DNA from: UBA1479 sp038109305 | GTDB taxonomy: Bacteria; Pseudomonadota; Alphaproteobacteria; Rhodospirillales; Casp-alpha2 | Direction of reading: 5' to 3' | Length of the DNA: 64,000 bases | NCBI GenBank assembly: GCA_038109305.1 | Contig: JAYNIR010000005.1 | Location: 80,266-144,265 of the forward strand | Shown here: positions 1 to 6,548 of the stretch, piece by piece | Layout of the letters: every line of letters begins with the position of its first letter | How positions within the stretch are numbered: the stretch's first letter is position 1 | Translations under genes and position numbers: made by a program | The notes under the pieces: generated by a model | What the model was told of the DNA's origin: nothing | What the model saw: the letters and a program-made list of their open reading frames with translations, nothing else | The model's database searches: none

Positions 1-508
1 TGTCTTCCGGCAGGGCGATGACGACCGGGCCGGGGCGCCCCGCCATGGCGCGGTGAAACGCCTGATTGACGATCTCGGGCATCTTGTTCGGGTCTTCGAC
101 CTGGGCGACCCATTTCGCCATTTGGCCGAACATGCGGCGGTAGTCGATTTCCTGAAAGGCCTCGCGCTCGGCCTGATGGCGAGCGACCTGGCCGATGAAC
201 AGGATCATCGGCGTACTATCCTGAAACCCGATGTGCACGCCGGCGGACGCGTTGGTCGCGCCCGGCCCTCGGGTGACGAAGGCGATGCCGGGGCGGCCCG
301 TCATCTTACCGTCGGCTTCGGCCATGATCGCGGTGCCGCCTTCCTGGCGGCAGATGACCAATTCGATTTCCGGCGCATCGACCAAGGCGTCCAGCACCGC
401 CAGATAGCTCTCCCCCGGCACGCAAAACGCGCGGTCGACGCCGTTTGCTTGAAGCGCATCGACCAGAAGGCGCGCGCCCGTTCTTCCCTGTCCCTTGGCT
501 TTTGCCAT
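1..508 (-). CDS. Thiamine-pyrophosphate enzyme, acetolactate synthase-like (partial)
   Basis: This is the first ~169 codons of a gene running off the left edge. The N-terminal TPP-binding (PYR) domain is clear: the start reads MAKAKGQGRTGARLLVDALQ, followed by FCVPGESY and the glutamate-bearing segment CRQEGGTAIMAEADG, which in this family contacts the TPP pyrimidine ring. TRGPGATNASAGVHIGFQDS and the segment ending VVIALPED also match acetolactate synthase and benzoylformate decarboxylase relatives. Such enzymes decarboxylate or carboligate 2-oxo acids, and the substrate cannot be told from this part. The ATG follows an AAGGA ribosome site and lies five bases after the stop of the zinc-ribbon gene, so the two are probably co-transcribed. 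Confidence 0.85.
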   Translation of the reverse strand, partial: MAKAKGQGRTGARLLVDALQANGVDRAFCVPGESYLAVLDALVDAPEIELVICRQEGGTAIMAEADGKMTGRPGIAFVTRGPGATNASAGVHIGFQDSTPMILFIGQVARHQAEREAFQEIDYRRMFGQMAKWVAQVEDPNKMPEIVNQAFHRAMAGRPGPVVIALPED

Positions 509-513
509 GTTCG

Positions 514-756
514 TCAGTTCCTTGATCCAGCCTGAGATTTCGACTGTCTTAGCCTCTCAGTCCGCCCAAGGGAAGCGGCGTGGGACGTGGCCCCTGAAGC
601 GGCATCCGAAGCGGGGGCAGGGCAGACTTGCTCGCTGGAACAGCACGGGTCCACATTCTGGCCGCACCGGCGGCATTGCACGTGGCCGTGCACGGCGACC
701 GGTTCGGACGGATGATGGCAGAGCGGGCAGCGCCACCCTTGCGCGGGGCCGGACAT
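514..756 (-). CDS. Small zinc-ribbon protein
   Basis: This 80-residue protein opens MSGPAQGWRCPLCHHP and continues with HGHVQCRRCGQNVDPCC, giving two CxxC pairs plus a closing CC. That pattern fits a structural zinc site in the first ~40 residues. The C-terminal half is low-complexity and probably disordered. I recall similar short CPxC/CxxCG proteins with a VHGH motif in alphaproteobacteria, but no function is known to me. It sits just upstream of the TPP enzyme in the same direction, so translation is likely coupled. It is short and the tail is compositionally plain, but the cysteine spacing argues for a real gene. Confidence 0.6.
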   Translation of the reverse strand: MSGPAQGWRCPLCHHPSEPVAVHGHVQCRRCGQNVDPCCSSEQVCPAPASDAASGATSHAASLGRTERLRQSKSQAGSRN

Positions 757-916
757 GCGGCTTCCCCCAATTTCTTGTCGAGCGCGACCTTATCCTCGGC
801 AAAAGCCATGACAGAGGCCAGCCGGCACCGTAAACTCAACGGCCAAGAGGCCGTCCGGCGCCCAGCCGGCGCGAAAGGGCGGATCAAAAACGGCGAATCG
901 ACCAGGGAGACGACGC

Positions 917-1609
917 ATGAGCGGCAAGGAAATCCGGATCAAAGGCAAAGACGGCGACTTCATGGGCTATCTGGCCATGCCCAAGGGCGGTTCGGGCCCC
1001 GGCGTCGTCGTCATCCAGGAAATCTTCGGCGTCAACCAAGTGATGTGCGAGATCACCGACGGCATGGCGGCGGCGGGGTTCGTGGCGCTTTGCCCCGATA
1101 TCTTCTGGCGGCAGGAACCGGGCATCCAACTGACCGACCGGACCGAGGCCGATTGGGCCCGCGCGTTCGAGCTGTTCAACGGTTTCGATTTGGACAAAGG
1201 GGTCGAGGATTTGGAGGCGACGGCCAAGGCCCTTCGCGCGGTCGATGGTTGCACGGGGAAAGTCGGCTCCATGGGCTTCTGCCTGGGCGGGCGCTTGGCC
1301 TACCTGACGGCGACGCGCTCGTCCGTCGACGCGGCGGTCAGCTACTACGGCGTCATGCTCACCGATCACCTGGACGAAGAAATCAAATCGCCCTTGATCC
1401 TGCATGTGGCGACGGAGGACGAATTCGTGCCGAAGGATCAGCAGGCCGCGGTGCACGCGGCGCTGGACGGTCATGCCAAGGTGACGATTTACGATTATGT
1501 GGGGCAGGACCACGCCTTCGCCCGAACCGGCGGCCAGCACTATGAAAAGGCGTCCGCCGATCTGGCCCGAAAACGTACCCTCGATTTCTTCGCCGAACAT
1601 CTGAAATAG
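917..1609 (+). CDS. Dienelactone hydrolase family protein
   Basis: This 230-residue cytoplasmic alpha/beta hydrolase is the usual size for the family. The catalytic triad is visible: Cys122 in GFCLGG, Asp168 in ATEDEFVP and His199 in GQDHAF. The EIFG segment at 35-38 is the family's conserved oxyanion-side motif. Characterised members hydrolyse dienelactones in chlorocatechol breakdown, but many act on other esters or lactones, and no aromatic pathway genes lie beside it. The ATG follows a GGGAGA-like ribosome site. It is divergent from the zinc-ribbon/TPP pair and followed by a structured untranslated stretch. Confidence 0.88.
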   Translation: MSGKEIRIKGKDGDFMGYLAMPKGGSGPGVVVIQEIFGVNQVMCEITDGMAAAGFVALCPDIFWRQEPGIQLTDRTEADWARAFELFNGFDLDKGVEDLEATAKALRAVDGCTGKVGSMGFCLGGRLAYLTATRSSVDAAVSYYGVMLTDHLDEEIKSPLILHVATEDEFVPKDQQAAVHAALDGHAKVTIYDYVGQDHAFARTGGQHYEKASADLARKRTLDFFAEHLK

Positions 1610-1626
1610 GCCGGAATCCCAAAAAT

Positions 1627-1791
1627 TTGGAAAAAGAATCGAATGATTCCAACGGGACTCCTGTGTCTCCGCAAAAAATGCGGGTGAGTGATGCAGATCA
1701 CTGCCGATCCGGGGGCGATCCCATAAATTGCCACACAGATGAGATCTACTCTTGTTCGCCGGGATGGAAACGCCGCCCGGCGATTTTTTTT
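1627..1791 (+). ncRNA. Candidate small RNA or structured 3' UTR
   Basis: About 165 bases without a credible gene hold a series of hairpins ending in a strong terminator. TTGG (1627-1630) pairs with CCAA (1649-1652), with an inner GAATC/GATTC. AGTGAT (1687-1692) pairs with ATCACT (1697-1702) around a four-base loop. GATC repeats flank a G-rich loop at about 1707-1720. The terminator stem follows at 1757-1782. This could be an independent small RNA or the processed 3' end of the upstream hydrolase message. I see no confident promoter, and no known RNA family is recognised. Confidence 0.3.
1757..1791 (+). terminator. Rho-independent terminator
   Basis: CGCCGGG at 1757-1763 pairs perfectly with CCCGGCG at 1776-1782 across a 12-base loop, followed by eight T at 1784-1791. 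It would end transcription from the dienelactone hydrolase gene or from the candidate RNA before it. Confidence 0.75.
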
Positions 1792-1987
1792 GTGCCTGCG
1801 CCGGGCGCGATATAAAAAGCGAAAAGCTGCGGTATGGTCGCCTTAATGCTCGCCGATGCGCAGACTTGAGGCGCAGGCTGGAATTTCTGGCATTCCTCCT
1901 TCCCGGCGAGCACCACTTTTCGAAAATTCAAACTGAGGCATTGTCGCCCGGGTGCTAGGCTGAGGCTTCCAACGACGGAGGCTCCTT

Positions 1988-2365
1988 ATGAAACCCGCAA
2001 CGATGAAATCCGCTCTTATAATATTGTGCCTGTTCGCCTGCGGCGTTGCGCTCGGTGTCGCCTGGGCCAAGCCCGCCCGCCCGCTTTGGACCTACCACAA
2101 CGGCAACACCCTATTGGCGCAGACGGCTGATTACCGGCGGGGCTATTTCATCGGCGTCGTCGACGGCTACATGACCGGCCAGGTGCGCCGCGATGAAAAG
2201 GACGATCGGGGCGCATGGCTCGACGCCTGCCTGACCGACGGGTGGACCGTCGGACGCGCGGGGCGCGAGATTGAAAATCACTTCCAGGCCTCCGTCCGGC
2301 TCTACCCGAACCCCGCCGCCGCCATCGTCATGGACGGGCTGGAAAAGGCCTGCGGGCCGAAATAG
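1988..2365 (+). CDS. Small exported protein, Rap1a/Tai-like
   Basis: This 125-residue protein has a cleavable signal peptide (MKPATMKSALIILCLFACGV, then ALGVAWA). The mature part reads YRRGYFIGVVDGYMTG, then CLTDGWTVGR and a C-terminal VMDGLEKACG. That arrangement, with Gly-Tyr/Asp-Gly near the start, a CL-x-G segment, a helical repeat and a late cysteine, resembles the Rap1a/Tai immunity-protein fold, which is also common in periplasmic proteins unrelated to secretion systems. The two cysteines could form a disulfide. No type VI genes are nearby, so an immunity role is not supported. A GGAGG-type ribosome site precedes the ATG. Confidence 0.6.
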   Translation: MKPATMKSALIILCLFACGVALGVAWAKPARPLWTYHNGNTLLAQTADYRRGYFIGVVDGYMTGQVRRDEKDDRGAWLDACLTDGWTVGRAGREIENHFQASVRLYPNPAAAIVMDGLEKACGPK

Positions 2366-2383
2366 CGGCTTTTTATAAGCCCC

Positions 2384-3010
2384 TTAGCTTAACCACGATC
2401 GCCGGGCCTTATAGGCGTCGGCGAACATGCCGATCTGGCCGTCGTATTCCATGGTTAGGCCGATGTCGTCGAGGCCGTTGAGCAAACGGTGCTTGTCAAA
2501 GCCGTCGATCTCGAACGAATAGGTCGCCTGGTCCGGGCCGGTGATGGTCTGGCTGTCCAGATCAACGGCGATTTCCGCCCCCGGCCCGTCTTGGAGCTGC
2601 TTTCTCAGTTTGTCGCAGTCCTCGACCGTGAGCTTGATCGGCAGCACGCCGCGCTTGACGCAGTTGTTGTAATGAATGTCGCCCATGGAAGGTGCGATGA
2701 CGGCGCGGATGTCGTTGGCAACCAGCACCTCGACCGCGTGTTCGCGACTCGACCCGCACCCCCAGTTCAAGTCGGCGACGATGATCTTGCCGCCCCGGAA
2801 GCCGTCCCGGTTGAAGGCGAAATCCTTTTCCGATCCGTCGGCGTTGAACCTAAGGTCGTGCAGCAGGGCCCTGTCGAAATCCGCATCAAACGGCGATTTG
2901 CGCAAAAACCGCGCAGGCACGATCTGGTCCGTGTCGCAGTTCTGGATATCGATGGGGATGGCCGCCGACGCGAAGGTCTTGAACGGCTTCATGGGTTTGC
3001 CTTCGCTCAT
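2384..3010 (-). CDS. leuD: 3-isopropylmalate dehydratase small subunit
   Basis: This 208-residue swivel-domain subunit works with LeuC to isomerise 2-isopropylmalate to 3-isopropylmalate in leucine synthesis. Family motifs include NCDTDQIVPARFL near the start, GCGSSREHAVEVL around 90-100, and the tail containing NGLDDIGLTM. I chose the ATG at 3010 (MSEGKPMKPF) because its first bases overlap the leuC stop in an ATGA junction, which implies translational coupling. An internal ATG at 2992 (MKPFKTF) is the alternative. Length is normal for the proteobacterial LeuD1 type. Confidence 0.95.
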   Translation of the reverse strand: MSEGKPMKPFKTFASAAIPIDIQNCDTDQIVPARFLRKSPFDADFDRALLHDLRFNADGSEKDFAFNRDGFRGGKIIVADLNWGCGSSREHAVEVLVANDIRAVIAPSMGDIHYNNCVKRGVLPIKLTVEDCDKLRKQLQDGPGAEIAVDLDSQTITGPDQATYSFEIDGFDKHRLLNGLDDIGLTMEYDGQIGMFADAYKARRSWLS

Positions 3011-4416
3011 TGTCCGTCTCCCTTCAGCAACTCCCGCACGTCGGTCAGGTGGCCGGTCACCGCCGCCGCCGCCGCCATGGCGGGGCTGACCAAGTGTGTG
3101 CGGCTGCCGGGACCCTGACGGCCCCGGAAATTGCGGTTTGAGGTCGAGGCCGACCGCTCGCCCGGTTGCAGCATGTCGCCGTTCAAGGCGATGCACATGG
3201 AACATCCGGGCTCCCGCCATTCCATGCCGGCATCGATGAAGACTTTATCGAGCCCTTCGACCTCCGCCTGCTTTCTGATCAAGCCCGATCCGGGGACGAT
3301 CAGCGTCCGTGCCTTGGCCGTGCGGCCCCTTGCGACTTCCGCCGCCGCCCGCAGGTCTTCGATGCGCGAGTTCGTGCACGCGCCAACGAAAACCGTGTCG
3401 ATCTTGATGTCCGACACGGGCATGCCGGCTTTCAGGTCCATGTAGGCAAGGGCGGCTTCGATTTCCGCCCGTCGGTTGGGATCGGGCTCGTCCTTTGGGT
3501 CGGGCACGGTGCCGGTGATCGGCACGCCCCATTGCGGCGACACACCCCAGGTGACCATGGGCTCGATCAAGTCGCCGTCGAACGTGATTTCCGCATCGAA
3601 TTCGGCGTCCGGGTCGCTCTTCAACGTCCGCCAGTATTGGACGGCGGAGTCCCACTGGTCCGCCTTGGGCGCGAAGGTCAGGCCCCGGCAGTAGTCGATG
3701 CATTTGTCGTCGGGCGCGATCATGCCGATACGGGCTCCCGCCTCGATGGTCATGTTGCAGAGGGTCATACGGCCTTCCATCGACAACTGATCGATGGCCG
3801 ACCCGGCGTATTCGATGGCGTATCCGGTGCCGCCGGCGGTGCCGATCTTTTGGATAATCGCCAAAATCACGTCCTTGCCCGAGACCGAGGGGCCGAGCGT
3901 GCCGGTGATGGTGATCCGCATCTTTTTCGGTTTCCGCTGCCACAGGGCTTGCGTGACCATCACGTGTTTGACTTCCGAATGGCCGATGCCGAAGGCGAGG
4001 CACCCCATGGCGCCGTGGGTCGAGGTATGGCTGTCGCCGCATACCAGGATGATGCCGGGAAGGGTGATGCCCTGTTCCGGGCCGACCACGTGGACGATGC
4101 CGTGGCGGTCGTCGTCCATGGCGAAGTGGACGTAGCCGAATTCCTTCTGCCATTTGTGCAACCCTTCAACGGTCATCCGCATTTCACCCTCGGGGATATC
4201 GTCGATGGTTTTGGCCGTCGTCGGCACGCTGTGGTCCGGCGTCGCGAACAGCTTGTCGGGCTCACGCAGTTTCAACCCGCGGTGCTTTAGGTCGGGGAAG
4301 GCCCGGTGGTGCATGTCGTGGGTCAGGTGCCGGTCGATGTAAAGCAGCACGTTGCCGTCATCGCGCTCAAAGATGACGTGGTCGTCCCAGATTTTGTCGA
4401 AAAGGGTCTTGCCCAT
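3007..4416 (-). CDS. leuC: 3-isopropylmalate dehydratase large subunit
   Basis: This 469-residue aconitase-fold subunit carries the [4Fe-4S] cluster of the leucine pathway. The three cluster cysteines are Cys347 in VGACTNSR and Cys405/Cys408 in GCSMCIALNGD. GDSHTSTHGAMG around 128-138 is the substrate-side signature. It is the first gene of a leuC-leuD operon with a four-base overlap. A perfect TTGTATACAA palindrome lies about 70 bases upstream of the start, so the operon may be under a GntR-type regulator rather than classical leucine attenuation. No leader peptide was seen. Confidence 0.96.
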   Translation of the reverse strand: MGKTLFDKIWDDHVIFERDDGNVLLYIDRHLTHDMHHRAFPDLKHRGLKLREPDKLFATPDHSVPTTAKTIDDIPEGEMRMTVEGLHKWQKEFGYVHFAMDDDRHGIVHVVGPEQGITLPGIILVCGDSHTSTHGAMGCLAFGIGHSEVKHVMVTQALWQRKPKKMRITITGTLGPSVSGKDVILAIIQKIGTAGGTGYAIEYAGSAIDQLSMEGRMTLCNMTIEAGARIGMIAPDDKCIDYCRGLTFAPKADQWDSAVQYWRTLKSDPDAEFDAEITFDGDLIEPMVTWGVSPQWGVPITGTVPDPKDEPDPNRRAEIEAALAYMDLKAGMPVSDIKIDTVFVGACTNSRIEDLRAAAEVARGRTAKARTLIVPGSGLIRKQAEVEGLDKVFIDAGMEWREPGCSMCIALNGDMLQPGERSASTSNRNFRGRQGPGSRTHLVSPAMAAAAAVTGHLTDVRELLKGDGQ

Positions 4417-4485
4417 AATTGTCCATCCACCCCTGAAAAACGCTGTGTTTGACCTCTACACGCTCGCCCGGGGGGAGTCCACATT

Positions 4486-4495
4486 TTGTATACAA
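4486..4495. promoter_or_regulatory. Palindromic operator TTGTATACAA, copy 1
   Basis: This is a perfect 10-base palindrome in the leuC/thioesterase divergent region, 70 bases upstream of the leuC start. Two identical copies occur at 16642 and 42131, each beside a gene start. The form resembles operators of GntR/FCD-family regulators as I remember them. The rest of 4417-4872 shows no gene or further obvious signal. Confidence 0.5.
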
Positions 4496-4872
4496 TGTCT
4501 CAGGCCGGGGCGGGGAATGGAGCTCTCCCGGCAGCCGCCGGGCGTGCACTATTCATCAATCGTTAACCATAAAAACGCCCATCATGTAGCCGCCCGCGCA
4601 AAATGTTTCCGACCGCGATTTCGGCCCTTCGGCCCTTTGTAATCCGCGGGTCGGGCAGGTCAACCCGGCGCTGCGGGCGCGGGGCCACACTTTAGTCGAA
4701 ACCTACCCGGCCGAAGCCGTCCGGGTAATCCGCGAATGGATGGCCGAACCCGCCCCTGCCCGCTACGCCGTTCATTAGCCGGGCGATTGGGGATTTGATT
4801 TTTCTGCCGCCGCCGTTAAAACCACGGGCTCGACGTTTCGATATGTACGCCCTTGCAGGAGCCTGACCGCCC

Positions 4873-5328
4873 GTGACCGAAATCACCATCGACCTCCGCG
4901 ATCCCGCCAGCTTTTTCTGGTGGACCGACGTGACCATCCGTTTTTCCGACCAGGACCCCAACGCACACGTGAACAACACGGCCTTCCCGGTGTATTGCGA
5001 GGCCGGCCGGGTCGATTACCTGAAAGCGGTGCGCACGCACCTGGATATCAAGGCGCGGTCGGTGCTCGCGAGCGTCACCGTCGATTACGTCAACCAGCTT
5101 TATTACCCGGGCGTGGTCTGCGTCGGCACGCGGCTAACCCGCGTCGGCGGCAAGTCGTTCACGCTGTCCCAGGGGCTTTTCGCGCAGGGAACGAAAAAAG
5201 ACGGTCTAGTCGCGACCTCGACGGCGGTGCTCGTCGGCTTCAATTACCAGGAAGACCGCACTCTGCCGCTCCCTGACATCATGCGCGACGCGCTGGCCGA
5301 CGGCCGGCCCCTGACGTCCAAAGGTTGA
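4873..5328 (+). CDS. Acyl-CoA thioesterase, hotdog fold (4HBT family)
   Basis: This 151-residue single-hotdog protein fits the 4-hydroxybenzoyl-CoA thioesterase/YbgC family. The N-terminal strand-helix reads VTIRFSDQDPNAHVNNTAF, where the Asp of the FSDQDPNAHVNN block is the expected catalytic residue. TVDYVNQLYYPG forms the central strand region. These enzymes release CoA from acyl-CoA substrates as homotetramers. The start is a GTG with a CAGGAG ribosome site 11 bases before it. The last codons (PLTSKG, stop) lie inside a 40-base duplicated segment. Confidence 0.85.
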   Translation: MTEITIDLRDPASFFWWTDVTIRFSDQDPNAHVNNTAFPVYCEAGRVDYLKAVRTHLDIKARSVLASVTVDYVNQLYYPGVVCVGTRLTRVGGKSFTLSQGLFAQGTKKDGLVATSTAVLVGFNYQEDRTLPLPDIMRDALADGRPLTSKG

Positions 5329-5382
5329 CGCCCCAGGGATGATACAGCCCCTGACGGTGAAGGGTTGACGCCGCGTGGATGA
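5308..5382 (+). repeat. Imperfect 40-bp tandem duplication over a gene end
   Basis: Two ~35-base copies, 5308-5342 and 5348-5382, are 40 bases apart. Each begins CCCCTGACG and contains GGTTGACGCC and GGATGA. Each can be read as PLT-x-KG followed by TGA, so the last codons and stop of the thioesterase gene are duplicated just past the true stop. It looks like a slippage-type duplication that has since diverged. Confidence 0.6.
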
Positions 5383-5458
5383 CCGGGCGTTGACGGCGGC
5401 GGCGCGGCTGGGGCACCCTCGGGTTTGCATCCAATCATTACCGTTTAAGGAGTCCCCA

Positions 5459-6094
5459 ATGTTCTGGCACGTGGACAAAACCAAGGAACACGGTCTCGCG
5501 CGCAACCCGTGGAAAGCCTGCGTGGTGCCCCGGCCCATCGGCTGGATCACGACGATCGGCCCCTCGGGCGACGTCAACCTTGCGCCGTACAGCTACTTCA
5601 ATGCGTGTGGCGAAAATCCCTGCATGGTGATGTTTTCCGGTGGGCCTCGGCCCGAAGGCCCGATGAAGGACACGGTCGCCAACGCGGAACAACAGGGCGA
5701 ATTCGTTGCCAACATCGCGACCTGGGATCTGCGCGACGAAATGAACCGGTCGTCGGCGGCGCTCCCCACCGGTGTCGACGAAATGGAATTCGCCGGGCTC
5801 GAGACCGAACCGTCGCAACTGGTCAAGCCGCCTCGGGTGAAGGCGTCGCCGATCCACCTGGAATGCGTCTATCACACCACCGTCGTCATGCCGAACAACG
5901 ACGGCGGCGAGGGCAACCGTGTCGTCTTCGGCCGCGTTCTCGGCATTCATATCCGGGATAACGTGCTGACCAACGGCTTGGTCGACATGGAAAAGGTCAA
6001 GCCCATCGCGCGGCTTGGATATATGGATTACACGCGGGTCGACCTGGTGTTCGCCATGGATCGGCCGCGGGTGAAAGCGGAGGCGGCGGAGTAA
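5459..6094 (+). CDS. Flavin reductase family protein
   Basis: This 211-residue FMN-binding split-barrel protein opens MFWHVDKTKEHGLARNPWKA. VPRPIGWITTIGPSGDVNLA and SYFNACGENPCMVMFSGG form the flavin-binding core of the DIM6/NTAB type. Family members reduce FMN for a partner monooxygenase or act as single-component FMN proteins. I chose the ATG at 5459 because a clean AAGGAG ribosome site sits 6 bases upstream. An upstream in-frame GTG at 5375 lies in the duplicated segment and has no such site. No monooxygenase gene is adjacent, so the partner is unknown. Confidence 0.85.
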   Translation: MFWHVDKTKEHGLARNPWKACVVPRPIGWITTIGPSGDVNLAPYSYFNACGENPCMVMFSGGPRPEGPMKDTVANAEQQGEFVANIATWDLRDEMNRSSAALPTGVDEMEFAGLETEPSQLVKPPRVKASPIHLECVYHTTVVMPNNDGGEGNRVVFGRVLGIHIRDNVLTNGLVDMEKVKPIARLGYMDYTRVDLVFAMDRPRVKAEAAE

Positions 6095-6213
6095 CTTTCG
6101 GTTTTCATCCCAACCTACGCGAAATCCGCTTTGCGGCGGATTACGGCTGTCGCGGCCTGCTTTATTAGAGGTCAGCCCGTCGCCATTGTTACAGCCACCT
6201 CTCGGTTTCGGGT

Positions 6214-6369
6214 TTGACCTCATTCATCGCTTCGGTCAAGACCGATTACATTCGTATCGCGTCGACTTTTCCGGAAATCATGAAAACGGCCCATTTGGAC
6301 CGGGAGGCGGTCAGGAACGCGATCAAGACTTCGCCGCTCTTGGATGAGGGGCATATGCCGCGCACTTGA
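6214..6369 (+). other. Possible small ORF or gene remnant in a 450-base gap
   Basis: The gap 6095-6548 holds no convincing gene. One open stretch from a TTG at 6214 reads LTSFIASVKTDYIRIASTFP and ends 52 codons later in HMPRT. Its composition is protein-like (KTDYIRIASTFPEIMKTAHL), which hints at a degraded gene, but there is no ribosome site and I do not recognise a family. The remainder of the gap shows no clear signal. Confidence 0.2.
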
Positions 6370-6548
6370 CGGGAATATTTAAAAGTCTGAATTGAAGCTT
6401 GCCTGGGCAATGCCGGGAGCATTGCCCGCTTGGGTCATTTCCGGACACTTGCCGGATGTAATTCCGATGGCTGGATTTGGCCGGACGGCGGACATCAAAG
6501 TCTATAATTTCATACGGAAATAACGCGAAAGGTCGGCGCGTACGCCGC

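Noticed and set aside
1988..2365. Type VI immunity protein
   Set aside because: The fold is Rap1a-like but no effector or secretion gene is near, so only the fold is reported.
3166..4290. Long open frame antisense to leuC
   Set aside because: It lies entirely opposite a conserved gene, is rich in Arg/His/Asp as antisense frames in GC-rich genes are, and resembles no family.
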